From NCBI GenBank assembly GCA_016717105.1, contig JADKGF010000032.1:3584-67583 (forward strand): a stretch of DNA of 64,000 nucleotides, in the 5' to 3' direction. This document shows, piece after piece, positions 8,513-18,366 of this stretch. The first letter of the stretch is position 1. Each line of letters starts with the position of its first letter. The notes below the pieces were generated by a model. It had not been told where the DNA came from and did no database searches. It was given only the letters and a program-made list of their open reading frames with translations. The position numbers and the translations under genes were made by a program. Source of the stretch: Saprospiraceae bacterium (GTDB lineage: Bacteria > Bacteroidota > Bacteroidia > Chitinophagales > Saprospiraceae).

Positions 8513-8615
8513 TTTAATATTGAATTTAGTTAATGAGGACAATATTCTGTATTAGCCATTAAAATTTACAAATATCAAATGTAATGGTTTTTCTAAACAA
8601 CAAATGCAATAAACA

Positions 8616-9221
8616 TCATTTCATACCACCTACATCACACATCTCCACCACTATTCTCCCCATTGGTGTGAGTGCATTGATCAAGTGGATGCTTTCATAA
8701 TCGCATATATGCGATGCGGCGATCTCGATAGGTGTGATCTTTCCTGACTTGAGCAAGCGTGCTCTTTGTACACCAGCCAATAGCGGCTTCATCGGCGTGA
8801 AGTATCTACCATCTTTCTCAAAGACCAAATTATAATAATATGCATCAGTCACCAATCCATGCTGGACGATGATGATCTCATCGCAGTCTTCTCGTAAGCC
8901 ATAGAGTCGATCCAATTGCGGTCGATCGGCCCATTTGTAGCCATAATGTAGGTCTTCGTCTGTTTCTATGATTTTAAGTGTCTTGATTTGTCGCACGCTA
9001 TAAGGCACAAAAGTAATTTCTCGAATGCTTGTGTCATAGCACACTCTGCATTTTACCAAACCAGTTTTACAAGTGTCGGGGATAATGATGTGTTTTCGCA
9101 AATCCAACTTTTGGGTGATGCCCCATAGTGCGGCACGTGCTTGGTTTGCCCTAGCTTCATGCAGTGCGATGTTATACATTCTACCGTTGTAGATTTTAAT
9201 ACTTTCTACCAACAGGGACAT
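8616..9221 (-). CDS. pabC: Aminodeoxychorismate lyase-like class IV aminotransferase
   Basis: About 201 residues from the ATG at 9221 (a TTG at 9233 is less likely). The fold is that of branched-chain aminotransferase class IV proteins. Visible features are a candidate PLP-lysine region near YGYKWADRP, the segment DEIIIVQHGLVTDAYYYNLV, which replaces the usual EN.xTE.S..N stretch, and GKITPIEIAASHICDYESI near the end. It should convert 4-amino-4-deoxychorismate to p-aminobenzoate and pyruvate for folate synthesis. It is short compared with PabC of about 270 residues, as is common in Bacteroidota. It overlaps pabB by 26 bp, so both are surely one operon. Confidence 0.75.
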   Translation of the reverse strand: MSLLVESIKIYNGRMYNIALHEARANQARAALWGITQKLDLRKHIIIPDTCKTGLVKCRVCYDTSIREITFVPYSVRQIKTLKIIETDEDLHYGYKWADRPQLDRLYGLREDCDEIIIVQHGLVTDAYYYNLVFEKDGRYFTPMKPLLAGVQRARLLKSGKITPIEIAASHICDYESIHLINALTPMGRIVVEMCDVGGMK

Positions 9222-10167
9222 AGACTTTTGCAATCATTTCTTTGTATTCAGCTTCGCAATCACTCAGCGCAGTAATGCCACAACCACTGCGATAAGTCAG
9301 ATTGCCGTCTGTATTTTCTATAAATCGGATCATCACGGCACTATCCACATTTTGGCCATCAAATACACCAAAAACGCCTGTGTAATATCCGCGAGCATCT
9401 ATCTCGTGATCTTTTATGATTTGAACCGTTTTCTTTTTGGGTGCACCAGAAATGCTGCCAGCTGGCAATAATGCTGCAAAAATATCTCCCAATTTGGACT
9501 TATAATTATCTGGCAAAGTACCTTCTATTTCTGAGCTTACTTGTAGCAATGTACGCGAAGTCGTCGTGAGTTTTTCGATATATCTGAAGCGATTGACACG
9601 AACATTTTTTGCCACGATACTCAGGTCATTTCGTAGCAGATCCACAATCGTATAGTGCTCGGCTGTCTCTTTTTTATCGGCTAGGATGACACGTTCGGCG
9701 TCAGGTATATCAGCATCGATGGTGCCTTTCATTGGGAATGTACTTATCTTCCCATCTTTGATTTGCACAAATATTTCAGGCGACGAAACGATAAATTGGT
9801 CTTTGAAATACAGTTTATACTTAGCTCGTGATATGTCGAACAAAGATCTCAGCGTATAATTGGATTCGACCTTGGTCGGAAAAGTCAGGTTGAGCAAAAA
9901 AGAATTCCCCAATAAAATTTCTTTTAATACACCTTCAAATGCCTTACTATAGGTGTCATAATTCACAGGTATCGGATTGAATATCAATGGCTTGCTCTTT
10001 GTGCCATGCAATTCATAGTTTTTTACATCATTAAGCTTATACAAAATATCGTCCGGCATGTCTGCCAATGGAATCACCACAGGTTTTTGCAATTCAAAAT
10101 CAAGGATGAACAAAAATGGTATCTCGCGACGGCCATATTCATTCATTGTACTTATCCAATCTCCCAT
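9196..10167 (-). CDS. pabB: Aminodeoxychorismate synthase component I
   Basis: A protein of 323 residues covering the chorismate-binding domain of the PabB/TrpE family: NSFLLNLTFPTKV, PMKGTID, LRNDLS, GSISGAPKKKTV and ARGYYTGVFGVFDG are the conserved blocks of the active site. It adds an amino group to chorismate, using ammonia from a glutaminase partner, to make aminodeoxychorismate. The lysine in the PMKGTID block is the residue that separates PabB from isochorismate synthases. An internal ATG at 10146 (MNEYGRREIPF) may be the true start. No glutaminase component (PabA) lies in the window. It is followed directly by pabC. Confidence 0.9.
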   Translation of the reverse strand: MGDWISTMNEYGRREIPFLFILDFELQKPVVIPLADMPDDILYKLNDVKNYELHGTKSKPLIFNPIPVNYDTYSKAFEGVLKEILLGNSFLLNLTFPTKVESNYTLRSLFDISRAKYKLYFKDQFIVSSPEIFVQIKDGKISTFPMKGTIDADIPDAERVILADKKETAEHYTIVDLLRNDLSIVAKNVRVNRFRYIEKLTTTSRTLLQVSSEIEGTLPDNYKSKLGDIFAALLPAGSISGAPKKKTVQIIKDHEIDARGYYTGVFGVFDGQNVDSAVMIRFIENTDGNLTYRSGCGITALSDCEAEYKEMIAKVYVPVGRKY

Positions 10168-10211
10168 GCGCTCAGATTACAATAAATGTTGTCGATTTCC
10201 GATATGTAGGT

Positions 10212-11219
10212 TTATTTCCTATTGACATAATAATAGATATTGGTTATCCATTTGGATGGATCGGGCTCTTCGGACGGATTTGTCATATATTCTTCTACAA
10301 CAGGAACATCTTGAGTCAATCGATGATCTAGCATGTAGGCGTCTATTGCCATGTGTGCGATACCTGATTTACTGCTTTCGCCTTTGTAGACTACTTTTAA
10401 AGCCAGCCTTTGCGGAATATGAAATGATGTAGTATTGATAACATTGGTTTCAGCAACAGTCGGAAGTGCAGCGGCCATATCTGCCTTATTGTTGGCTGTA
10501 TCCCATTTAAAATATAGGCCACAAGGCATACCGCTTACTGCAATATTATTTTCCAAAGCTGTTTGGTACAAAGCACTGATGTTTTGTGCATAATATTGGG
10601 CTAAATTCTCCATCTCAACTTCCGAACGATGCATGATGAAATACTTTTTATTTTGCAATGACTCCTCGATTTTTAGGCCATTGTATATTTTGTTTTTGTA
10701 TCTGTTTTCTACAAAGATTTTTAGATTATCCAATCCATGTTTTATATGTTTCGATAGTTTCCACTTATGGATAAAATTCCAAATATTGGTAATAAACCCA
10801 GACTGACCTAAACCTACGACCTGAAGCTTGGTATGCATGCTATCAGTTGCAATTACCTTATACTGAAATGATCGTGCACTAGCATTATCTGGTTCGTCAG
10901 CAATCACCAAGCTATCTGCACCGCTATACATGATGCGCAAAACACCATTGCCATACTGTTTGGTTTTATAATCACAAGACGATTTTGCACCTACTGTACT
11001 TCCAGCACATACCAGAAGGAATGATGTGTCTAGCGCTGATTTGCCATTCCAATCCTTTTGATAATTGAGGTCATTGATGGCATTATATACAAAAATCGAA
11101 GGCGCATCGATATTGATGTGCGTATCTGTTTTGTACACCTTTGGCAACATCCATGATAATCCAAGGATTAGGACAAGCAAGATACTGAATATGATAAGAT
11201 ATTTTTTTGTTCGTGTCAT
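10212..11219 (-). CDS. Membrane-anchored SRPBCC protein with GyrI-like effector-binding domain
   Basis: A protein of 335 residues: one N-terminal membrane segment (LIIFSILLVLILGLSWML), then an SRPBCC/START-like domain (about residues 30-165; IDAPSIFVYNAINDLNYQKDW), then a GyrI/AraC-effector-binding-like domain (about 185-335; MPCGLYFKWDTANNKADM, then LALKVVYKGESSKSG). This two-domain membrane form is common in Bacteroidota and its ligand is unknown. Its start overlaps the stop of hemJ by 4 bp (ATGA at 11216-11219), so the two are translationally coupled. Confidence 0.8.
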   Translation of the reverse strand: MTRTKKYLIIFSILLVLILGLSWMLPKVYKTDTHINIDAPSIFVYNAINDLNYQKDWNGKSALDTSFLLVCAGSTVGAKSSCDYKTKQYGNGVLRIMYSGADSLVIADEPDNASARSFQYKVIATDSMHTKLQVVGLGQSGFITNIWNFIHKWKLSKHIKHGLDNLKIFVENRYKNKIYNGLKIEESLQNKKYFIMHRSEVEMENLAQYYAQNISALYQTALENNIAVSGMPCGLYFKWDTANNKADMAAALPTVAETNVINTTSFHIPQRLALKVVYKGESSKSGIAHMAIDAYMLDHRLTQDVPVVEEYMTNPSEEPDPSKWITNIYYYVNRK

Positions 11220-11782
11220 GATGAAGCATTATTTTGATTAGATCCTTTTTTTGGTTGTTTGACTTTAGCAAAAATAAAAAGCAATGCCGCAGACATACTC
11301 AACACAACTATAGGCTGCACCAAAGGATCCGAATTTCTAAAAATAGCCAAAACTACAATGGCTGCCAGAAACAACACAGGTATGGCATTAAAAAATTGGA
11401 ATTGCAAGGTCGTCATCTGATGTGTTCGCTGATGCAATTTTGTCATCTGAATTTTGAGCAATAGATGATACACGGTGAGCAGGATCAATAACAATAGCTT
11501 GTGATGCATCCACAGATTGACTTTGAACCAATCCATACCATGAATCACCAACATAATTATACCCGCAGTCCACGTCAACATCATCGCAGGATTGCACATT
11601 TTTTTATAAACACCTTTTTCTATCTTATCAAAAACAGCTGGAACTATATGCGACTCCGAGGTCGCATGGTCGATGGCTCTACGGTGATAGACCATGATAT
11701 TGGCGAGGTAAAAAAGTCCGCCTACCCAAGCTACAAAACCTAGGACGTGAAAAACCTTGATAATAAGCAGAAGCGTTTCCAT
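11216..11782 (-). CDS. hemJ: HemJ/CopD-like membrane protein (protoporphyrinogen oxidase family)
   Basis: From the ATG at 11782 the protein has 188 residues with four or five membrane helices: LLLIIKVFHVLGFVAWVGGL opens the first, with the conserved histidine in KVFHV. Others are MLTWTAGIIMLVIHGM, LWMHHKLLLLILLTVYHLL and the last two helices before a basic tail. This matches HemJ (UPF0093), which oxidises protoporphyrinogen IX in heme synthesis, though related CopD-like copper proteins share the fold, so the symbol is tentative. An upstream in-frame codon at 11839 would add a non-hydrophobic leader and is unlikely. It is coupled to the SRPBCC gene by a 4-bp overlap. Confidence 0.75.
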   Translation of the reverse strand: METLLLIIKVFHVLGFVAWVGGLFYLANIMVYHRRAIDHATSESHIVPAVFDKIEKGVYKKMCNPAMMLTWTAGIIMLVIHGMDWFKVNLWMHHKLLLLILLTVYHLLLKIQMTKLHQRTHQMTTLQFQFFNAIPVLFLAAIVVLAIFRNSDPLVQPIVVLSMSAALLFIFAKVKQPKKGSNQNNASS

Positions 11783-12084
11783 ATTATAAAATCTTGCCGT
11801 AAAGTTACGTAAAATACTGGGAAATATGGTTGAATGCATGATTCCTCAATTTTTCTTCTAAAATAAATTTTGTACTATTTGTTTTTCTCACCGCGGATTT
11901 AGAATAAAGTACAACTTGCACAAGCACTTTAGATTGTTTAATTTTAATTAATAAAAGCCAAATATTGAGCCTATAAATATTCAATCCTTTCGCTAACCAT
12001 AATTTAAAAAATAAATATCCACACCTTAAAAACCTTTATCCCAAAAATTTGTAATCTTGCCATCTCAAATATTAATGGAAATAT

Positions 12085-14486
12085 ATGAAGCTTATTAAAA
12101 CCATTTTAGTCTTATTACTACCAATCCTTTCTTTTGCCCAAACCGGCACAATCAAAGGTGCCGTCAAAGACAAACTATCAAATGAAGCCATCATTGGCGC
12201 CAATATTGTTTTGGTTGGATCGGACTTAGGTACGTCAACTGACATTGATGGCAATTACAAGATAGAAGGATTGAAGCCAGGGATATACAATATCAGCGTT
12301 AGTTATCTCGGTTATGAGACGATAAACCAATCAGAAATAGAGATTCAAGGTATCAGGCCTACCATCTTCAACTTCGAAATGGTGGAAAATGCCAAACAAC
12401 TCGAAGAAATCGTTGTCAAAGCATCTTCATTTAAAAAAACAGCAGAAAGTCCTGTCTCTCTTCGTACCATCGGCGTCTCAGAAATCAAAAGAAATCCAGG
12501 TGGTAACAGAGATATTTCTAGAGTAATCCAATCTTTACCAGGTGTGACATCTACGGCTTCTTTCAGAAATGACTTGATCATCCGTGGTGGTGCGCCCAAT
12601 GAAAACCGCTTTTTTGTAGATGATATAGAAGTGCCTGTCATCAATCACTTTTCTACCCAAGGATCATCTGGTGGTCCAGCAGGTATCATCAATGTGGACT
12701 TCATACGTGAGGTGGATTTCTATAGTGGTGCATTTCCAGTAAGCAGAGGCAATGCTTTGAGTTCGGTATTCAATTTCAAATTTAAAGATGGTCGCGATGA
12801 TAGAATCGGTGCCAACCTTACTGCTGGCGCGACAGATATTGGATTGACGCTTGATGGTCCATTGAGCAAAAAAAGTACATTTTTATTTTCTGCACGTAGA
12901 TCGTATTTGCAGTTTTTATTCAAAGCGATTGGGCTTCCATTTCTGCCTACTTACACCGATTTTAATATGAAATACAAGTACAAAATTGACAATAAAAATG
13001 AGATTTCCTTTATCGGGCTTGGCGCAATAGATGATTTTTCGCTCAATAAAGATGCCAATGATACCGAATCAAAACAATATATACTCGAACGGTTGCCTGT
13101 GAATACGCAATGGAATTATACAAACGGCATAGTGTATAAACATTACGGAAGTCATGGATATACCAATTTTGTCATCAGCCGCAATATGCTCAATAATAAA
13201 GCAGTCAAATACCTAAATAATGACGAATCCAACCCTGAAAATCTGGTTTTGGATTACACTTCTCAGGAAATAGAAAATAAATTGCGGATAGAAAATGCCC
13301 GCAAACATGGACAATGGGAATATCTCGCAGGAGTAAGTTATGAGTATGTAAAATATAATAACCAAACATCCAATAAAATTTATACCAACGCTGGATCAGA
13401 AAATATAAATTATACTTCGGCATTGAATATGCACAAATATGGTTTATTCGGTAATGTAAGCCGTAAACTGCTTTCTGATAGGCTCAATGTGGCGCTTGGA
13501 TTCAGACTCGATGGCAATACTTACTCTTCAGAAATGAACAATCCTTTGGATCAGTTTTCACCAAGGCTTTCTGCATCTTACCAACTTAGCGAAAAACTCT
13601 CCATCAACTTCAATACGGGTAGATATTATCAATTGCCACCTTTCACGGCTTTGGGTTATACTGCCAATGGTGCATTGGTCAATAAAGCAAATAAAATCAC
13701 TTACATCAAAGCCAATCATGTCGTTACAGGCGTAGAATACAATCCCGATGCGGCAAGTAGAATTACCGTCGAAGCATACTATAAAACTTATGCAAATTAT
13801 CCATTTCTATTGAGAGAGAAGATATCGCTCGCCAATCTCGGTGGAGACTTTGGTGTCATAGGCAATGAGCCAGTTACATCTGATTCTAAAGGTCGAACTT
13901 TTGGTGTAGAAGTCTTATTACAAAGAAGGCTGACCAAGGGATTTTATGGATTGTTGGCTTATACATTCGGAAAGTCTGAATTTACCAATGCTCAAAATTC
14001 CTATGCACCTAGCAGTTGGGATAGTCGTCATATTATCAGCCTTACTGGAGGTAAAAGATTTGGTAAAAACTGGGAATTAGGCATTAAATACCGCTACCAG
14101 TCAGGATTGCCAGGTACACCATTTAGTCCGAACTCCGATCTAGCTGTCAATTGGGACAGAAATTTTGCAGGAATTCCAGATTATAGCCAGATCAATACGC
14201 TTCGCTATGGCGCTTTTGGTGCTTTGGATCTACGATTGGACAAAAATGGTTTTTCAAAGGTTGGGATCTCAATGTATAGTTGGATTTGCAAAACGTGACA
14301 GCCGCAGCTGTAGCAAGAGATGTATTAGTACTAGACAGACCATTGGACGCTGAAAATAAGCCTATCGGCGGACCTATCGTCGTGAATCCTGATCAAGCAC
14401 CTGAGTTGTGGCGTTATAAAGTAAAATCTATCAATGATAGCACTGGTACTTTGTTGCCTACTTTAGGTGTTGTTATTAGTCTATAA
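12085..14486 (+). CDS. TonB-dependent outer-membrane receptor with carboxypeptidase-regulatory-like N-domain, frameshifted near the end
   Basis: Signal peptide (LILVLLLPILSFAQ-like, cut before TGTIKG), a CarboxypepD_reg-like domain (about residues 20-105; DIDGNYKIEGLKPGIYNISV), a plug domain (about 110-225; RGGAPNENRFFVDDIEVP) and a beta-barrel. The first open frame stops at 14298. The same protein continues in another frame as KGWDLNV, LDLQNVTAAAVARD and ends TLGVVISL at 14486, the usual terminal strand with a hydrophobic end. The breaks sit at the A run near 14242 and at TATAGT near 14275. It should import a ligand with TonB; with about 800 residues it is a small receptor and has no SusD partner here. 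A TAATCTTG box lies upstream near 12052. The end overlaps the convergent LptF/G gene by 11 bp. Confidence 0.85.
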
Positions 14487-16200
14487 GATTTGGAAGGTTT
14501 TCAGTGGTGATTGCAGGTTGTTTTTTTCTGAAAAACTTGTAAAAGTAATCAAACACACCTTTGGGATTGAAACTGATATCACGGATCGCCATGATGGTAA
14601 ATAAAATAGCCCACGGTGTCAGCATAAGACATGGCATCCACGCTGCCTGAATGCCACTCATAGCATCAGACCTAACCAGTTTTTCACCATATATCGTACT
14701 GATAATGAAGATCATATAAAACATTATTGCGACAAGCAGCGGGTATCCATAGCCACCTTTACGGATGATGCTGCCCAATGGTGCGCCTATGAAAAGAAAA
14801 ATGATACATACCATAGCCCAGCTGTATTGCTGATTCAATCTCAATTGGTATTTCTGATATTGCTTGTCATAATCTTGATTTGCATTATGTGCTTGCAATA
14901 ATTCTTCTCGCGCTGCAGATAAATCACCTTGAGCTCTGAACATTACATCCCGAATATCTGCAGAATCGATCGAATTTATAAAATGATTTCCTTTCACAAA
15001 ATCAAACTTCTTATCCTGCTTGATCAATCTTTTTGCTGGCAATTTCACATCCTGTTTTGATTTTTTTATTGCATTTTGAAGTGCATTTTCTGCAATAATT
15101 CTCTTTTGAACAAATGATGGTTCATTACCCAAATTTGCTGAAGTGTTTTCTGGTTTCGAAGGGATTGAATTGATTGCCGTGTCTGCTTGTGCCGTACCAC
15201 TTTGCACTATGACATTTTGCGGTGATCCGCCGATTTGCACGATTTCGTTTTCACCTTGGATAATATTTGGGGTCTCTTTCTTTGTCTGAATATCTTTAAA
15301 GGTAAATAGCAAGGCATTTTTGTTGTTTATTTTTTCATTATTTTCGCTGATATGCATGCTGAATGAGTCAATAGCATTGATAAGCTGAACAGAATTCATC
15401 ATTTGCTCACGATCTCTATTGAAATTCAACAATCCATCTTCACCTTCAAATACGCTCATATCGAAAGTTTTTGACCATTTGTCAAAATACATTCTCGTAA
15501 AAGGTCGCTCTGATTTATTGGAGCCTAATTTTTGTTTTTTCTCGCCTTCCTGATAACTGATGCCTGTATCCAACTCCATGACAAAATACTTGCCTTCCAT
15601 AGCCGTGTACATCTTTCCGCCTTTGGCTGAAGTCACTCGTATGAGGCTTTTATCGTTGGGTGTATGGTCGTAAATCAATACATCATGGATATCTCTTTTG
15701 TTGTCATCTATCTTATCTACGCGAATGATCGTTTCATTAAAAGCATCATTAAAAATCCCTTGCTCAATAGCCAAAGCAGATTTTTGTTTTTTGATGGCAA
15801 TAAATCGTTTGTTAAATTGAAGTAGCGATGCAGGCTTGAGGAAATTTGCTGCAAGGATGGAAAATAAGCCAATCCCAAGAGCTATCACCATACTGGGCCA
15901 CATGACACGCAACAATGATACGCCAGCAGATTTCATACTAGATAACTCATATTTTTCGGCCATATCACCAAATACCATCACCGATGAAATCAAGACGGTA
16001 ATAGGTACAGCCATTGGTATCAAGGTCACTGCATAGTAAAATATTAATTCCAGCATTTCCAGCATCGATAAACCCTTGCCTAAGATTTCATCTACATATT
16101 TCCACAAAAACTGCATGATCAGGACAAATGTCGCTATAAAATAGGACAAAATCGCCGGACCAATAAAACTGGTGGAAATAAGCTTATCTATTTGCTTCAA
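14476..16200 (-). CDS. LptF/LptG-family (YjgP/YjgQ) lipopolysaccharide export permease
   Basis: A protein of 574 residues with three N-terminal membrane helices (SYFIATFVLIMQFLWKYVDE; FYYAVTLIPMAVPITVLISS; MWPSMVIALGIGLFSILAAN), a large periplasmic region and three C-terminal helices (WAMVCIIFLFIGAPLGSIIR onward). GAPLGSIIRKGG is the family hallmark. It moves LPS from the inner membrane to the periplasmic bridge. The periplasmic part, about 350 residues with a Ser/Asn-rich insert (residues 290-350), is longer than in proteobacteria. The start codon appears to be TTG at 16200; a TACTTTTG box at 16226-16233 fits this. Confidence 0.88.
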   Translation of the reverse strand: MKQIDKLISTSFIGPAILSYFIATFVLIMQFLWKYVDEILGKGLSMLEMLELIFYYAVTLIPMAVPITVLISSVMVFGDMAEKYELSSMKSAGVSLLRVMWPSMVIALGIGLFSILAANFLKPASLLQFNKRFIAIKKQKSALAIEQGIFNDAFNETIIRVDKIDDNKRDIHDVLIYDHTPNDKSLIRVTSAKGGKMYTAMEGKYFVMELDTGISYQEGEKKQKLGSNKSERPFTRMYFDKWSKTFDMSVFEGEDGLLNFNRDREQMMNSVQLINAIDSFSMHISENNEKINNKNALLFTFKDIQTKKETPNIIQGENEIVQIGGSPQNVIVQSGTAQADTAINSIPSKPENTSANLGNEPSFVQKRIIAENALQNAIKKSKQDVKLPAKRLIKQDKKFDFVKGNHFINSIDSADIRDVMFRAQGDLSAAREELLQAHNANQDYDKQYQKYQLRLNQQYSWAMVCIIFLFIGAPLGSIIRKGGYGYPLLVAIMFYMIFIISTIYGEKLVRSDAMSGIQAAWMPCLMLTPWAILFTIMAIRDISFNPKGVFDYFYKFFRKKQPAITTENLPNLID

Positions 16201-16225
16201 CTCTGTATTCTGATATTTTCTGTTG

Positions 16226-16233
16226 CAAAAGTA
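16226..16233 (-). promoter_or_regulatory. -7 box TACTTTTG of the LptF/G gene
   Basis: On the minus strand TACTTTTG matches the Bacteroidota TAnnTTTG element, 26 bp from the TTG start at 16200. Confidence 0.5.
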
Positions 16234-16303
16234 GGCAATTTTATAATCAATACAATGGTAGATTGACTTAGCAACTCATTTTAAGATATATTTAATGTTT
16301 TGT

Positions 16304-16311
16304 TATCTTTG
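16304..16311 (+). promoter_or_regulatory. -7 box TATCTTTG of recF
   Basis: TATCTTTG matches the Bacteroidota TAnnTTTG element. It lies downstream of an ATG at 16295 that is in frame with recF, so translation from that ATG is unlikely and the start should be downstream of it. Confidence 0.6.
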
Positions 16312-16339
16312 CAGCACCACCATTTCAATTTACCACAAT

Positions 16340-17476
16340 TTGACGTTAGATAGCATAAAATTGACCCAATTTCGCAATTATGCGTTTACTTCATTGCATT
16401 TTCATCATCATGTCAATGCGCTTACTGGTATGAATGGAATGGGAAAAACCAATGTGCTCGACGCGATATATTATCTTTGTTTGGGGAAAAGCTATTTTAC
16501 ATCATCAGACAAAAACATTATCAAACAAGAAACTGACTTCTTCAGGATAGAAGCGTCTATTGACCTAAAGGAGCGCACAGAAAAGGTAGTCATAAAATCA
16601 AAAGCAGGTAGTCGCAAAGAGATAGAAATTGCTGGCAAAAAGGTAGAAAGAATCAGTGACCACGTAGGTAGATTCCCATGTGTCATTATAGCACCAGATG
16701 ATGTACAAATGATGCTCGATGGCAGCGAAGAAAGGCGCAACTTCCTGAATAATACCATCGTACAAACTGAGAAGGATTACCTAGAAGATCTATTGCTGTA
16801 CAATGCCTTGCTCAAGCGTAGAAACATGGTGTTGAAATCATTTTCGGACCAAAAAAGGGTCGATGACTTGTTACTTGAATCCATTTCGTCTGCTATGTAT
16901 GCGCCTGGGCAACGTATCCACGAAAGACGAAAACTATACACCGAACAAATGATGCCCGTATTTGCAGATATTTATCGTGAGATATCCAATGATCGGGAGA
17001 AATGCAACATCAGATACGAAAGTCAGTTGTCGATGGATTCACTCCATAATCTTTTTGCTAAAAACAAAGACAAAGACCTGATCCTTTCTAGGACAACACA
17101 AGGCATCCACAAGGATGATCTGATCTTTACGATGAATGATGAGCCACTCCGAAATTATGCTTCACAGGGTCAACTTAAGTCGTTTGTACTTGCATTGAAA
17201 CTGACGCAATACCATCTATTGCAATTACATACCGGTATGCCGCCAATTTTATTACTAGATGATATTTTTGATAAGCTAGATCCGTACAGAGTGCACCAAT
17301 TATTGGCTATGCTGATACAAAAAGACTACGGTCAGTTATTCATCACAGATACACAGCCTGATAGAATTATCAAAATCTTGCAAGAGATTGGAACTGATTA
17401 CTACAATTTCCATGTTGATAATGGAAGTGTACAACTTTTTTCTTCAGAAAATACCCATGACCATGCGCCACAATGA
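16340..17476 (+). CDS. recF: DNA replication and repair protein RecF
   Basis: About 378 residues. The Walker A motif GMNGMGKTN follows the family's opening (LTQFRNYAFTSLHF). ASQGQLKSFVLALKL is the ABC signature region and LLLDDIFDKLD the Walker B/D-loop. RecF loads RecA at gaps with RecO and RecR. I place the start at the TTG at 16340 because the only upstream ATG (16295) overlaps the promoter; the family also starts just before LxSIxLxxFRNY. The end overlaps the DUF721 gene, a usual partner in Bacteroidota. Confidence 0.92.
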   Translation: MTLDSIKLTQFRNYAFTSLHFHHHVNALTGMNGMGKTNVLDAIYYLCLGKSYFTSSDKNIIKQETDFFRIEASIDLKERTEKVVIKSKAGSRKEIEIAGKKVERISDHVGRFPCVIIAPDDVQMMLDGSEERRNFLNNTIVQTEKDYLEDLLLYNALLKRRNMVLKSFSDQKRVDDLLLESISSAMYAPGQRIHERRKLYTEQMMPVFADIYREISNDREKCNIRYESQLSMDSLHNLFAKNKDKDLILSRTTQGIHKDDLIFTMNDEPLRNYASQGQLKSFVLALKLTQYHLLQLHTGMPPILLLDDIFDKLDPYRVHQLLAMLIQKDYGQLFITDTQPDRIIKILQEIGTDYYNFHVDNGSVQLFSSENTHDHAPQ

Positions 17477-17753
17477 CAAAAACATCAAAGAAGTCCTCAA
17501 CGAATATCTCGCTGCCAACGCCAAGGTAGCGAAAGGATATTATACCTCGCATATCGACGAAATCTGGAAACAAGAAATGGGTCCGATCATCTCAGGCTAC
17601 ACCAGCAAGTTATATTTCAAAGATGGATTGCTCAAAATCTACTTGACATCGGCACCATTGAAAAAAGAACTATCTATGTCCAAACCCAAAATCATTGAAA
17701 ATCTCAATGCTGCACTTGGCACCAACCTGATCACGGAAGTGGAAGTGTATTAA
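17457..17753 (+). CDS. DUF721 (DciA-like) protein
   Basis: About 98 residues from the ATG at 17457 (or 17463), overlapping the recF end by about 20 bp. The segment SHIDEIWKQEMGPIISGYTS is the DUF721 core and LKIYLTSAPLKKELSMSKPK its following strand-helix. Related DciA proteins load the replicative helicase; the gene is nearly always beside recF or gyrB. An open reading extension up to 17388 lies inside recF and is not used. Confidence 0.8.
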   Translation: MTMRHNDKNIKEVLNEYLAANAKVAKGYYTSHIDEIWKQEMGPIISGYTSKLYFKDGLLKIYLTSAPLKKELSMSKPKIIENLNAALGTNLITEVEVY

Positions 17754-17873
17754 GGTTAAAGAAAAATTCTTTCTAAATACTAGGCAACAAAGGAAAATAT
17801 TGAATCCCAAATCTACCAATTGATGCTTGAGTAGTAGTAAATGGATAAATCCATTGCAAAACCATAAATCATA

Positions 17874-17903
17874 TATAGCCCACGGTTTAAACCGTGGGCT
17901 ATA
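17874..17903. repeat. Perfect 30-bp palindrome (REP-like or terminator)
   Basis: A perfect inverted repeat with 15-bp arms: TATAGCCCACGGTTT at 17874-17888 is followed at once by its reverse complement. It follows the recF-DUF721 operon. Similar GCCCACGG palindromes are known as REP-like elements, but no transposase is nearby. Confidence 0.75.
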
Positions 17904-17920
17904 AAGCAATTGTAAATCCA

Positions 17921-17942
17921 AACCGTTTCAACGGTTTTTTTG
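17921..17942 (+). terminator. Short stem-loop with T run
   Basis: AACCGT-TTCA-ACGGTT followed by five more T, the form of a factor-independent terminator for the recF-DUF721 operon, 170 bp behind the last stop. Confidence 0.6.
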
Positions 17943-17975
17943 TATTAGTAGAAGACGGATTTAGGAACATATCCT

Positions 17976-18230
17976 ACCCCGATGGTCGTAGTAACGCTAA
18001 AGACGTTATAAAATTCATGCTAAAGCTTGATAAATCTGCGACTTCGATCCTATTATTTATGAATTTTATAATTCAAAAGCAGAATGATCAGTGTACACAG
18101 CTGTTTTTTAGTCATTTGTAGATAACGCATTAAAGAACGTGTCCTGCTTTAGCAGGATGCTTTAAATATGGCATCGCAGTTGCAAAACTTGTGACGCCGC
18201 GTCGTTACTGCGACGATCGGTGAGAAACTA
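17976..18230 (+). repeat. Family B repeat, copy 1 (composite)
   Basis: Composite of GATGGTCGTAGTAACGCT (17981), GCTTGATAAATCTGCGACTT, the hairpin TCCTGCTTTAGCAGGA (18146-18161) and a nested hairpin near 18173-18222 (CATCGCAGTT ... ACTGCGACGATC around GTGACGCCGCGTCGTTAC). The nested hairpin is related to the one at 2573-2622 in the first array. Copies 2-5 are at 18815, 20206, 21010 and 21808. Confidence 0.75.
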
Positions 18231-18366
18231 TCGTTTTGAATCTCAATCGTGGATTTCTTTTTTTACCTACCCCCTATGAAAACTATTAGTTAGAAATAAC
18301 TATTGATCATCATATTTGAACTGCCTAATTTTGATGCTAAATAATATTGATCAAAATTGTATAAAT

